Below are positions 46,736 to 58,864 of a stretch of 64,000 nt of DNA, piece after piece. The stretch covers positions 62,001-126,000 of the forward strand of contig WACJ01000114.1 in NCBI GenBank assembly GCA_008973525.1, in the 5' to 3' direction. Position numbers and translations under genes: made by a program. Origin of the DNA: Stenopsyche tienmushanensis. Lineage: Eukaryota > Arthropoda > Insecta > Trichoptera > Stenopsychidae. Positions within the stretch are counted from its first letter, which is position 1; each line of letters starts with the position of its first letter. The notes beneath the pieces were generated by a model, which was given only the letters and a program-made list of their open reading frames with translations, did not search any database and had not been told where the DNA came from.

Positions 46736-48517
46736 TGTTGATACATATCCCAGCTTGTTCTAGCCTTAATCATTCCACCGGAATTGAAATCACGCGATTA
46801 ATAAAACGTCATGAATCCAGGTCAAGTGTTATCAATTCAAAAACTTTGAACAAATTTCGATATTTAAAATTATGCATTTTATAGCATCTTTGATTCAAAT
46901 CTGATCAAATATCTAAGTGATCATACATGAAAGATATTTATACGATTTTAATTTTCAAAGCGTTTGAAAAAACCGGATATTCGATCGCGTTATTAAGGTT
47001 TTTAAAAGGCAAAATTATAATTGATTTTTTTCGAAATATTGGACAAAGGTAAGGTAAGGGTTTTCAAGATTGACGCGTTTTTAGCGCTTAAGAACCAAAA
47101 TTAGATTATTACCTCTATCTAATATTACGAACCCCAGCCGGGTTTTCTTTGATAGGTCGGTTACGTCTAGGACTACCCTCGTATATATTACGTTCTTCGG
47201 CACAATCAACTTTAACTCAGATCTGCTTTATTGCAGCACTCATTTTTGCGAACTGTTAACATGATCAGTTCCATTCTTTTTGTAGTCACTCACTGAATTC
47301 GTACATTTTTGAATAAAATTCGACTGAAATTCACCAGCTAAATATTTGTTCTCTCGCGAAAACTAGCGAGCACTCTGCTATCAGCCGCGTTGTAGCTTCA
47401 ATTACTCCCAATTTCAAATTGGTGACACTTGGTCTGGCGAGCTCTCTGCACGATATGTACGCATATTTACATACCCATCATGGCAGACTACTCTTTATAC
47501 GTCTCTGAGAGTTCATTATCTTTTTAAGTTATCATCATATGAAATTTACATGCCGATCTGTAGTGAGCGAGTCTGTAATGACTCAAGGTTTAACAGGTCA
47601 TCAGATAAGCATTTTCTTCGCTCCACGTTTTTGTACTGTTACAAATTTATCATCAAATTTCAATAGGCTCTTTTATACTTTTGTCTTGCGTTTGTCTTAA
47701 AAAGATATGTACTAAACGTTTAAACGACATACAATTACATATCTAGGGATGGATTTTTTTTTCTTCATATAAATAGCTAATGAGATCATTTTTCATATTA
47801 GGAATGGGGGGAATCTCTTGAGTATTTTTAACCATGTCAATTTCTATGTTACAAAATTTGTGGGGGAAGGGTTTTTTTTAATTCAATTTTTACCCGCTAA
47901 AATATTTTCATGTTGCTATATATGATTGTGATTTAACATTTAGTGTTTTCCAATATTTTTTCATTCACATTAACGGATTTTTTTTAAGGGAGAAAGGGGA
48001 GTTATTCAACATTTGATAGTTGAATCATTAAAAAAAAAATCCAGCAATTATTCTATATATAGCGTATTCAGGTGGAAAGGGGCACCGAGTGTATCCCTGA
48101 TGTATCCCCAATTTAAAAAACATATTTCCATTATCTACGTATAGATGAAAACTTAAATATCACCCTACTACCCTTAAAGAAAATCCTAGATACGCCTTTG
48201 TTTAGCGTTGAAAGCGAATTTGCGTTTTTATAAATGGAAATGAAATTTTGATGAATTGCTTAAGATTGTTATAGTACTACTTTTTATTAGCGCTTTAAAA
48301 TTATTGGTGTATGAAAATTCTGTAGTTCATCGCTAGTCATTTTAGTAATTTAATCTTTTGAATAATATACTTATACTAACTCCCCTTTCTCCCTCCAATA
48401 ACCAATATTGAAAATATCGCTCTTCGATTAATTATTAGATCGATACTTTTAACATAGCTCTTAATAATTAGGGCGACATTTATTCCGCCATCCTAATTGG
48501 TTGCAATACCCGATTAA
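46736..48517. other. Unassigned stretch upstream of family gene 4
   Basis: Nothing supported. The stretch is AT-rich with long A and T runs from 47.7 kb onward. A somewhat GC-richer block at 47050-47600 could be an old repeat but has no visible partner. Confidence 0.4.
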
Positions 48518-48551
48518 AGGACAAAAAGGTATAATCATACCTATTTGTCCT
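48518..48551. promoter_or_regulatory. 34-bp palindrome upstream of family gene 4
   Basis: AGGACAAAAAGGTAT, a 4-base spacer AATC, then ATACCTATTTGTCCT form a near-perfect inverted repeat with 14 of 15 arm bases paired. It ends 102 bp before the ATG of gene 4. It could bind a dimeric transcription factor or form a hairpin; function is inferred from position only. A TCAGT initiator-like motif follows at 48583-48587. Confidence 0.45.
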
Positions 48552-48653
48552 GAAATTTCTAATTTCCAAAACAGTAGTGCAGTCAGTATATTCCTTGTCA
48601 TTTTCGTTATACTTTATTATTGATTATCATTACAAAAGTCATCAGTCGTAACC

Positions 48654-51600
48654 ATGGCACCGACAGTATCGCATCAGAAGACAACGAATTACCGATTTCC
48701 TGAAGTATACAACCCCGCCAACAACGATAAAGAGGTGAGTTCCTTTTACATTATTTTACGACATCAACTAGCGGCGCCTGGGACTTCATATTCGAGCTGA
48801 GTCCTAATTTTGCATTTTTTAATCCATGCTAATTAGCCTGTCTTGTATTTTGGTATATTCGATGCTTGTAGCTCTTAATCTTCTGCACTATAATTGCATA
48901 CCAGTTTTGTATCTGGCAACTACGAGCCAAACTCGAACTATGTTCATAAATATCATTGCACCACATTTAAATTTTTCATACATTGATACAGCAAAAATTC
49001 ATAATTTAATGCCTCGTTCACACACAGCGTAAAAAGTCAGGATTGATAAAAATAAAGGCAGAAAAGTAGTGACCGCACGTTAATTCGGGACTGTTTTTTG
49101 ACTAGGGCTGCCAACTTTAACGCGAATAAATAGTATTTTATATACTGCGTATTTCAAGGGTCGAGAAAGTTAAAAATACCCTGCATGTAGATTGATTTTA
49201 AAGTGTTTTTGTGAGGGCGCGACAGAGTTGGCAGTCCTAGAATCACAAAGCCTAGTCTCTTTAACATTCCTGACTTTTTACGCTTGATGTGAACCATACA
49301 TAAGAGTGAAGATGATGCACCACATCAAGTATAATATTATACACGGGGGGAGGCAATATGAAAATGAAAATCATCATGTACACACTAAATATAATAAAAA
49401 TACTAACCAAATTCTTTTTCGTTTTATTTTTACCCAACCATAAGATGATGATTTCACATTTGATCACTCAAAATCATAAATTCCGCCGCTATTATAATTG
49501 TATATCCTGAAGATAAAAAGTTCATCTCAGATGATAAACATTCTGAAATAAGCAGAAGAGGAGATTAAAAAAGAGCAAAATAATACAGTCATAATATCAT
49601 CTATTGGACCAAAAAACAAGACGGATTGAATTTTAACGTATTTTAACAGAAGTATGACTCGGCTTAAATATATTTATATGCAGTGGACTTCTACTTGACG
49701 AACAATACAATGGACTTATTCAAATTCAATTTTCTTATCCTTAAGAATTGCTTAAATCCCATGAATATTTTGCAATAAATGTCAAACATTTTAGCAACGC
49801 AGAGATATATCTGCTCTGAATATTATAGTAATAGACTTATTATCTCTTTTAAATTTGTTATTTTGATCTACTATGATGTGATCTCGTGACCATCGAAATT
49901 CTCTATATAATTTATTTTATTCCCACATTTCTTATGTACACGCTGCTTTGGTCGCATGTCGCAAACTATATTAACCCTTAGAGTGCTAAAAAACGATTGT
50001 AAAACTAACGAATGCTGCAAACAATGATCGCTATTGGCTAATTGATGACTTTGTGCGTTTAGGGAAACAGTACATAGCTTTGAAATTCAACTCTATTCAA
50101 AGGTCAACGCAAATTTTGAAGGATGTGTATCGTATTTCGTTACATACCCAAGTTAATCCAAGAAAAAAATAGTTTATGTTAGCTAGAAAACGCTCTAAAT
50201 CCATCGATTTTCAACTACTTGAAGGTGAGTCCTCTTTCGCAATGTCATTTAATTAATTAGAAATATTTAATACAGATTCGTATTTATTCGAGTATAGATT
50301 ATGTGTAAATAGAAATGCTTCGTCTTCAAGATATCGTTGCGTGGAAAACCGAACATATCTCAATGTATTTGCATAGAAAAATCCATATGAAATATTGGGA
50401 AAGCGAGTAATTCTTTTAATCCAAATATGCTCGTTAAAAGAGAGTCCACTGTATATGGTTCAGAATTTGAGCGCCAAATCAAATCTTCTCGTCGAACATC
50501 TTTACTGAATTTTTATTCATTTCAGATCTTCAAATTGCCATCTGTGCCTGTTTGGAGAACAAAAAAGGTAAATCATTATTTAAATTGGTTTTTTATGCAA
50601 TTTTGATATTTCGAACCTCCTGCCGGGTTCATGTTCGCGGATTGATCATTGTATTATTTATAGATTTCAGCTGTGAAATTGTTAACAGGATTTACATATA
50701 CGGCGTAGTATTTTTGGATCCTTCTTACTCGCTTATATGGATTGAATTTTAATTCCTTGAGAAAATATTTCATAAAGTTGAATAATTGACAGTCTGAAAA
50801 AATTATGTGCCCTGAATATAAGAGGGTGCAATAAAACCCCACTAGACTCAATCTATCACTGTCATGCTGCGAAACATCGATGTATCTATTCACCATAAAA
50901 TATCTTATTACCGCTTTTAATCTATTCAATTCTTCTTTACACACCTGTCATTAATATTTAGCTTTTTATTAGCACTTCTTAATGAATAATTCCTTTACTA
51001 TCCCAACAAATACAAAGCACCAATCATTTAAGATTTCAACAAGTCACCCTCGGATTAGATTCGATTTTGGACCTGTTGAATCTTTCTCCGCAAGGGTTTT
51101 AATGTAAAATTTAGCTTATTTTTGAGATATATCAAAAAAACATAATTTCGGTAGCAATGTTCGTCACCAAATGATGATGTATCCAGTGAAGGTCTATGAC
51201 ATTTTTTTTATTTGGCACGGTCATGCATTACCTTTTGAACATATTCCAAACGTTCGCTGATAATATCAACAACTCAACAGAAAATACACTGGATACTTTA
51301 CACAGCTCCGCAGATACAATACCTTTTTAGCAATTGTATCTATCTGTCGTTGTATTGTATTGTATAATTAATAACATGTTTTTGAAGGTGATCATTGGAT
51401 ACAAACGCATCTCTGAATACCGCTCCAGGAGATATGCGAATAAGTTTGTGAAAGAGAACTACCCCGATAGAGTGATCTCTAAGAGGATGATTGACTACGC
51501 CGTGCGGGTTTTCCTCGACACCAAAATAAGGGTGATGCCAAAGGTATGTGATTTGAAAAGTATAAATTTTCATAGTAATCAATCTAAATGAAGCGCATGC

Positions 51601-54600
51601 CAATTTGAAAACCAAAAACCCTTTGAACTCCAATGTCGACGTGGCCTCGACATTTTGTACTCCAGCCTCGATTACAAATTATTTAAAGCCATTCTGATGT
51701 TTTTATTTTTTGTAACATCAGAGCAACTGTTCTAGGATAGATAAAATTCACATTTTACGGAAAATCACCCATTTATTCACTTCCTGGATTTTTTTCGTAC
51801 AAGTTATATTTCCACACTTGTACCATCTGATAAAGGCTTCACTCATAGATTAAATAGACCAGAACTATAATTCTGCACCTTTTCAATATATTTGTATTAG
51901 ATGATTCCAGATTTCATCAAAAATATGGTTGAAGTGGACACTGCTGACCAATGTAACCAATGCAATGTATTATCAGAAATTTTAGATAAATTCACTAAAA
52001 ATCGCTTGGAGTGCAAAGGGTTAAGCAATAATTGCCAAGGGCATCGGCTGCCGAAACCGATAGATCATTATCATTCGAATTTATACGCGATAGTTGGTGG
52101 TCGCTTACGTTTTAAGATTTAGGCCCGATTCACACTATGGTGCCGTTGACGGTTCGATCTCGCTTCGGTCTCAGTTCGGTCAAATATTCTTACACGAGCA
52201 ACAATGAGAATATTCACACTCAGATTGACCGGACCGGGATCGAACCGAAACCGGAGCGAGATCGATCCGTAAACGGCAGCATAGTGTGAATCGAACCTTA
52301 AGATCCATTTTATTATTTTAACTATTCCAATCTCTTTTTATTTCAAATATTGAAAGCATGGCATGTTTTTCTAAATAGCAATTTTAATAATTTTGCGATA
52401 CTTCACGATCATTGAACATTTTTACATTTACTTTTACATCATATAAAAATTAAAATTAAAGCATTATCCCCATAACATTTTGGATTTATAACTTTAAAAT
52501 ATTGTTCACATATCATAACTGTTAGGGTGTTGCATAAATTCTCAGCGTCTTATTTTTGCTGCATTTTGGACCTGATTGTTATTCATGCATAAATTGGGCA
52601 AACAAGCATCAGAAATGTAATAACGGATTTGCAAAGTCTACGTACATTATCAATGGCAAAGGGTTGCTTTTCAAATCAAATTTAAACCGAAACCGAATTC
52701 TGAAGATGAATTGAGCCAACACAATATCGCAGCAATGCTACTTTATAAAAAATGTATACATTTTTCAAACAAAGCTATACAAATAACATTAAGAGATGAG
52801 ATATAAAATATTATTCACTGGGTTTGGTTATCCGATCCATCTTCAAAGATCGACATTCATCAGATAAATTATCAAAGCTATTTGCCATGTTGATCAGTTA
52901 ATAAAATTATATGAAAGCTTCATAATATCTATTTCTTCATAATAAATGATCATGCTCTTGCGTGAAAATATTAAGCCACATGTCGCTTCGGTGATAAAAA
53001 AATAATTTGATGAGAATTTTTGCCTCGTCCAGTCCGATCATTAGACACGGTTGATTCGATTTTGATCAACGCTTCAAGAGCGATGATCACATTTGATCAC
53101 ATGGTTGAATGCTTTTTTGCTGATGGGGTCCGAGTGTTGTCAAAAGACGGCTAAAAGGCATAAATTCAAATAGCATTTCAATAAAAATGCTGAGAACTTT
53201 TGCATCGCCCTAATATTGTCTAGACAATTTTAAATGTATCCATTCGTGAAAGAACATCCGATCGTCACAATTAACTTATACTCTTATATACATTAAAGCC
53301 TGAATGATTTTTCTCGGCGACATTCTGCTTCAGTTTTTTCTGCAACTATTTCAATGCAACATATAATTTTACTTGTAAGAATCACAGATATTTGCAAAAT
53401 CAGTTTGCGGATTTTTGCCGAAGATTTCATACATATCATCCATTTGTTACATATTTTTGTTTTTAAATACAAATTGACTAACGACCAAGTGACATACATA
53501 TTTATTTTGATGTTGATAAATTCGTCCAGGTACAACTAACATACAACACTATATTAGATTATTCACATGGTTGATATTTTAGTATAAAACTTTTCCAAAA
53601 TCTTCATCAAATGGATCAAGGGCGCTTTTCGTTTTCAATCAAATATAATGCATCAGAGTCGGTTGCTCACAGCATAGAGATCCTCTAATGCAGCGGTTCC
53701 TAACCTGGGTATAATTACCCCCGAGGGATAAAACGGCTATTCTGCAGGGGTAATGACGCTGTTAATTTTTGATATGTAGATATAATAATAGAATCACAGA
53801 TGAGCGCCGTGTGACTTGTTCTGCAAGTCTTCCCACCATCACTCGCGATGAAGACGTATTAAAAACGCTAAAACAGTCATTTGAGGAAAAAATACGGGAC
53901 TGGCCAAAACTAATTGGCGTTGTACTAGGGGGATTCAATGGCGGGAATACGTTCTGGATTTCGAGCAGTCGTGAAACAATTTGCTCCTCAAGATTTGTCT
54001 TATCACTACATAATACGATTTGGCTATAAAGAAACTTCCTTCAAATTTACTAAGCGCGCTGAGTGATATAATAAAAATTGTGAATCATATTCGTGGCAAA
54101 GCTACGAATTCCAGATTATTCAAAGTTTGTGCGATGAAGTTGGAGCCAAAAACCTGGCTGTCGAGAGGAAGCTTTTTAAACAGGGTTTATGAGCTCCATG
54201 AGGAAATAGGATTGTTTCTCGAAAACCAAAGAGCACAAAAAGAAATAAATTTGTACCCAAAAATAAAAGATAAATCATTCATCAAAATGCTAACGTAACT
54301 TGCTGATTTTTTCCGTGAAATAAACAGTCATATAACAAGGAAATATGATGAATATCTTGACAGCACAGGATAAAACTGCAAGTTTTCTGCATAAATTGGA
54401 GCTTTACCAACGCAGAGTTCAAGTTGGCGATATATCGATGATACACAACTGTGTGAGCAATTGGCAAATCTGAAAAAATCATGTTTGAAAATTCTGTGAT
54501 TCACCATTTATCTGCATTAATAGACAATGTTTTCTACGGATGATGAAGTTTTTAAAGACGAAGATGTATCAGTCAAAGTATAATTTCTTGGACTACTCGA

Positions 54601-55218
54601 AAATAGCACTTTCAAAGAAGTGAATTTTTAAAACTGTGACCTCTGTACATTTTCGTGAAAAGTAGGCGCTGAATATTCTATTATAAGCTCTAAGAATGTG
54701 CGTTGAGTGAAACTAAACCTAACATAAAAAAACTTGCAAATGCAAAACAATTTTAACCTTTACATTAACCATCATTAATTAATTAAGGATGTGCAATTTC
54801 ATGATAAATAAATACTATTTGTATGTATAATTGTTTTCTGCGACAAAATTTTAAAGGGGGGTAAAATCAGTTTTCCTGATAGGATTTAGGGGTAACGAGA
54901 CTAAAAAGGTTAGGAACCGCTACTCTAATGGATTTGCTGTAAAATTACCATTTTATTTTTTACATTTTTTATTATAAGCAATAATTTCTAATTTGTTTTA
55001 CATTATTATTTTTATCGTCATTTTTCCTTATTATTTTTCAGATTAAACAGGCCATTAAAATATGCATATGGTGCCAGTGGCCTAGGACTAGAGATAAAAT
55101 TTACGATCAGCCGAATTATTTCTGCGACAAATGTGCAATGACATTTGGACTTTTTGACATTGACGCATATAATACTCGACTTATCCAATATTACAGTTGT
55201 AATATTTTTTTTATTTAA
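48654..55218 (+). CDS. CxxC-WP family gene 4 (complete, 4 exons, 151 aa)
   Basis: Exon A 48654-48734 starts MAPTVSHQKTTNYRFPEVY and ends at GAG|GTGAGT. Exon B 50526-50567 encodes IFKLPSVPVWRTKK. Exon C 51388-51543 encodes 52 codons opening VIIGYKRISEYRSRRYANK. Exon D 55042-55218 carries CIWCQWPRTRD and, 16 residues after the second Cys, CDKCAMTFG, ending in TAA. All joins are phase 0 with canonical sites. The 151-residue product is basic, without signal peptide or membrane span, so probably intracellular; paired Cys motifs suggest zinc binding. The hydrophobic tail of exon D ends 20 bp before a duplicated mariner segment and may be altered. Two other possible last exons exist, at 51901-52122 and 58655-58864. 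Introns carry MITEs and a hAT element. The function is unknown. Confidence 0.72.
49016..49294. mobile_element. MITE with an inner inverted-repeat element, intron A-B of gene 4
   Basis: The outer ends are inverted: GTTCACACACAGCGTAAAAA (then GTCAGGATTG) and CTGACTTTTTACGCTTGATG (then TGAAC). Inside, at 49102-49240, a second pair of inverted ends CTAGGGCTGCCAACT and AGTTGGCAGTCCTAG suggests a nested insertion or an inner stem. No coding content. Confidence 0.65.
51901..52122 (+). other. Possible alternative last exon of family gene 4
   Basis: Directly after an acceptor-like TTTGTATTAG, an open frame in the family's phase 0 encodes 73 residues beginning MIPDFIKNMVEVDTADQ. It contains CNQC followed by exactly 16 residues and another Cys (LECKGL), the spacing of the first three cysteines in family exon D, but without WPR and without the fourth Cys. 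The stop codon TAG at 52120-52122 spans the junction with the MITE inserted at 52121. It is either a diverged or dead exon D, or coincidence. Confidence 0.35.
52121..52298. mobile_element. Fold-back MITE, 178 bp, intron of gene 4
   Basis: Long inverted arms: AGGCCCGATTCACACTATGG at the left, and the right end reads back as AGGTTCGATTCACACTATGC. The arms continue inward over about 50 bp. Flanking octamers TAAGATTT and TAAGATCC agree at 6 of 8 positions, fitting an aged hAT-like 8-bp duplication. Its CpG-rich arms stand out against the AT-rich intron. Confidence 0.8.
53691..54922 (+). mobile_element. hAT element (ZBED5-like transposase relic), intron of gene 4
   Basis: The inverted ends CAGCGGTTCCTAACCTGGGT and AAAAAGGTTAGGAACCGCTA are flanked by a perfect octamer CTCTAATG (53683-53690 and 54923-54930). 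Inside, the + strand carries decayed hAT transposase: a frame at 53769-54029 with RDEDVLKTLKQSFEEKIRDW, and one at 54020-54298 with KKLPSNLLSALSDIIKIVNH, NSRLFKV and WLSRGSFLNRVYELHEEIGL, typical of ZBED5-type hAT proteins. Frame breaks and deletions make it inactive. Confidence 0.88.
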
Positions 55219-55238
55219 ATATTTAGAGTAAAACTAAT

Positions 55239-56628
55239 AACTACTGTTCTATTATCATCCCTATATTACCTTATCCTGCTCATTATTGGCTTCAAAATAT
55301 TTTTTTAAATTATAAAATGTATATTGCCATACTTATTCATTTTCGGCAGACCGAGTTTTACCAACGTCATTGTGGTTATCGAATCAAAAACTTTTATTTT
55401 ATATTAAAGGCAAGAAAATCGCAAAACAAAAAAATACGTTTTCAAAACCTCTAAAAGCCCTACAAGAACAATAACACCCTTTACCTTTCGTGGAAATTTA
55501 ATTAAGTGGAAATTCTTGTACGTCATATTTTCCATTAAAAAATACCGCGTTGTATAACTTAAAAGGTTACAATGACGTATTTTGTAGACCAATTTCTTAT
55601 ATAATATTTATCAAAAATGTTTTATAATTGCAAACACGGCGTGATTTTAATTTGAAAACAATTACTCTGCTGAAGCCACCCCCAAATCAAAATCCCCATC
55701 CTCCACAATATTAATTTTCTTTAGGCTAATTATTTATTTTAATGATCATATTAATTTATTTGTGTTGTATCGTAATATCCTAGGGTTATCGATAAAAACA
55801 TAATGTTGGACATATTCTCAGATGCACAAATAATATTTTATTTCGATAAACACTTTCTTGATAATCACCAATCGTGGGCGATTTTTAATCAATTCTAAGC
55901 TTAAACGACACTGTAAATATCTGCATTAGCGGTTTGATTTGATTTTAACAGTTTATAATATATGACATCATACATATCCCACCAAACACTTAAAAGCTGT
56001 TGGAATTAGCTGCTTATCTTTATCTGTCCACTGTCATTTTCTTGTGACATTATAATACATAATCCGTGTTTCGTCACCTGTTACCAAACGGTCAAAAATG
56101 GCTCTATTTCGAAGTGCGATAAAGGGAAGTGCAAATGTTTATTCGTTGCTGGCAATTGGATTCTGATAGATCGTGCGATACCCATTTTCCAAGCTTGGAT
56201 ACTTTCCCAATCTTCTTTAAATGGCGAAAGACTGTTCCGTGAGATGAATCCATCTTTTCAGCGGTCTGATCCACTGTAATTGTGGCTCTGACTCCACAAG
56301 ATATTTAGGACGTCCTGAACGGGGTTCATCATAAATGCTGCTTTCTTCAACTTTACACTATTATTCGCCATGTACCTTATTAATTTTTATTGCTACAAAT
56401 TTGGCAGATTCGTCACACAAAAATAAAAAAATAGCACGTTTGTATTGATTATCGATATTAATTTTCTATGGGTACTAATATGCATCCGATGGTTACGAAA
56501 ATTGGTGACGAACTGACTGATATATTAGTCAAGCGACGATACATTTCGACAGATTCGAAATCTAAAGTTAAATTGTGTTTTATTTATACTATTTAAAAAT
56601 TTACCAAAAAGCTTTTGGACTGACCTGA
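55239..56628 (-). mobile_element. mariner-related duplicated segment, copy 2
   Basis: Sister of 38449-39640, with an extra insert near 55626-55730 and a longer right part. The right end AAGCTTTTGGACTGACCTGA followed by TA is a mariner-type terminal repeat, matching TCAGGTCAGTCCAAAAACTT at 36923 in inverse. The - strand again reads the first-Asp block VTGDETRIMYYN with stops. It lies between the last exon of gene 4 and the orphan exon at 58655. Confidence 0.78.
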
Positions 56629-56639
56629 TATATGCTTCT

Positions 56640-57387
56640 AATGGAAAATTACCCTCAAATAATTACACTTGGAGTGCATATATAAGCAAAATACGTAATT
56701 TGAAATTATCCTAGCGTTTGTATTAGTTAAAATATTATAAGCACACTACGCGAATAAAATATTTCATAATTTTGTTACATTTTTCTACAAAATAATTGAT
56801 TAGAAGCACAACTCAAAATGACTAAAATATATTGCTTAGAATCAAATGACGCGTCTCTGCTGTCAAATACAGCACAATCTTCATCGTAAAAGACTATTGA
56901 GGAGGATGTATCTAAATAAAACGAACAATATATACAATTTATCCCAAGAATGTCCGTAGTGTACTTAAGAATATGTCCACCACTATAATATATTTTTAAG
57001 AAAATATTTACTTTAAATATTTAAATTTAATAAGCATACAATTTGAAATTTTACTAATATTTTATCACCCAGGTCGTTGGTGCGTGAATGGCTTAACTGA
57101 TGAAGAGGATTGCTATTGCATGTCCTATATTCATATGAATTAAAAAGTACTAGATAGTCTTATAATCAAGAATGCAGTAAATACATTTCCAATCGGTAAT
57201 CTGCAACAAAAATTTGATTTGCCATTCTAAAAAAAAAATTTTCCTCCTCGAAGAATTCCTGATGTTTTACATATCCCAAATCTATGAAAAAAATATTTTA
57301 AGCATGCACTCTTTTTTTTAATATATTTTTACATATTGAGATGTACTGACAAATGACATGGTTTGGTATTTATTATTTTCTTCTGTA
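56640..57387. other. AT-rich spacer without recognisable gene
   Basis: No coding, RNA or repeat feature recognised. No exon B or C of the CxxC-WP family is visible here. Confidence 0.45.
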
Positions 57388-57486
57388 TAGTACGGGAGAC
57401 AGCGACCAAAATTTTGGCACCCATTTCTACAAATCTATGAGCTTTTTAGCAATAATTACACAAATAAAGTCGCCGTCTCTCGTACT
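57388..57486. mobile_element. Short family P MITE, 99 bp
   Basis: The inverted ends TAGTACGGGAGACAGCGAC and GTCGCCGTCTCTCGTACTA enclose under 70 bp, including CACCCATTTCTACAAA, which is shared with the family P copy at 58139. Confidence 0.7.
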
Positions 57487-58138
57487 AATACCTCATATAA
57501 CACGGTCGTTAAGTTCATACAACACAAAAAAAAATATTGATTAAGTTTCAATGGTATACGAACAACATTCAACCATTCATATCTGAGAAAATTAGTAGAT
57601 GGACCATCATTTTCATGTTTTTAGTATACAATATTTTACAACTTCATCGTTTCAATCTGTACTATCATCTTCTGAATTTTAAGTTATTTTAGACATTTCC
57701 ATCAAATTTACTTTATTTATATTTTCTTCCACTATTAATTCTTGAATATATTTGGCAATATCATCATTAACTTCTCTAAAAATAAAGTAAAATCTATTAT
57801 TGCCTCTATTCTATTTTAGTAAACTCGAATAGACTTACACATAGAACCAAATCTGGTCATCAATTTTTCCCGCATACGGTCTTATTTCCTTGATGGATAA
57901 AGTTAATGGAAATTTTTTCCATGTCTCTATAGATTTAATTCACTTAACATTGACCTTCTACAAAGTCCATAGCAATGATTCCCTATTTAAATACTTGAAG
58001 TAATAAAGTATAAACCGTGTTATAGGAATGCCATGATATACTTTGTATTGGCAGAATAAATCCAGAACATGTTTTCAAAATCAAAATAACAAAAAAATAG
58101 TGCTATAAATCTTTTAAATGCGATAACCTACCTGTGAA

Positions 58139-58483
58139 TATATGGGAGGTAGCTATTGAAATTTTGCACCCATTTCTACAAAGCTGTTAGTATTAGTGGC
58201 ATCAATAGTCTACAAATAGTATAGTCAATTATTGTTAAGTCTAACATCTACTTTCGATACAAGATGGCTTCGGTAGACGTGGCCAAAGTTGTTTGGGAAC
58301 TTGATTGAAGTATTGCCACTTTCAAAGCTTTGCAATATTAAATACATATGATATTTAATATCAGCAGCTACAATATAGTTTCAGCCTTGCAATAAAATAA
58401 AGTTTTGTTTACTTATAATATCGATACAACAAAATGAAAAAAAAAACAGCTTTGTAGGAATAATTACACGCACTCCCGTACTA
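58139..58483. mobile_element. Family P element, 345 bp
   Basis: The left end is eroded (ATATGGGAGGTAGC) and the right end is CACTCCCGTACTA. The subterminal block TTTTGCACCCATTTCTACAA and the inner CTTTCGATACAAGATGGC match other family P copies. Confidence 0.65.
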
Positions 58484-58538
58484 TGTGCATGTATTCAAAG
58501 ATGTAATAATGCTCCCTTAAATCCTTGCATTCATCCTG

Positions 58539-58610
58539 AATTTCATTGAGATGTTGTATTTCATTGGGATGTTGTATTTCATTGAGATGTTGTATTTCAT
58601 TGAGATGTTG
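58539..58610. repeat. 18-bp minisatellite, 4 units
   Basis: Four units of TATTTCATTGAGATGTTG; the first starts AA in place of TA and the second has one change (GGGATG). It ends 44 bp before the orphan exon at 58655. The - strand frame through it, with repeated ISMKYN, is a by-product. Confidence 0.9.
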
Positions 58611-58654
58611 TGCCCGTGCAATACTGATATTTTAAAGGCTATGCTTTTTTGCAG

Positions 58655-58864
58655 ACTAAACAACACATCAAAATATGCTCTCTTTGCAACTGGCCGAGAT
58701 CTCGTGACATCATTAGGAACCTGAGGAACTTTTTTTGCGACAAATGTGCAATGAAGATGGGCATGTTGCCGAGGTGCCAAAAAGGAAAGCCAAAAATGAT
58801 CAATCACAACCATAAAACTTCAAACATTTTAACACGTTCGATATCCGTTCAAACTGTCATTTAG
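58655..58864 (+). CDS. CxxC-WP family last exon (orphan copy 5, or alternative exon of gene 4)
   Basis: After an acceptor TTTTTTGCAG the phase-0 frame encodes 69 residues: TKQHIKICSLCNWPRSRDII, then 16 residues after the second Cys, CDKCAMKMG, and a long Lys/His-rich tail ending in TAG. No exon A, B or C was found in the 3.4 kb after gene 4. It shares KQxIKIC and FFCDKCAM-type sequence with exon D of gene 4 more closely than with other copies, so it may be an alternative terminal exon of that gene produced by local duplication. An AATAAA signal occurs near 59042. Confidence 0.65.
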   Translation, partial: TKQHIKICSLCNWPRSRDIIRNLRNFFCDKCAMKMGMLPRCQKGKPKMINHNHKTSNILTRSISVQTVI

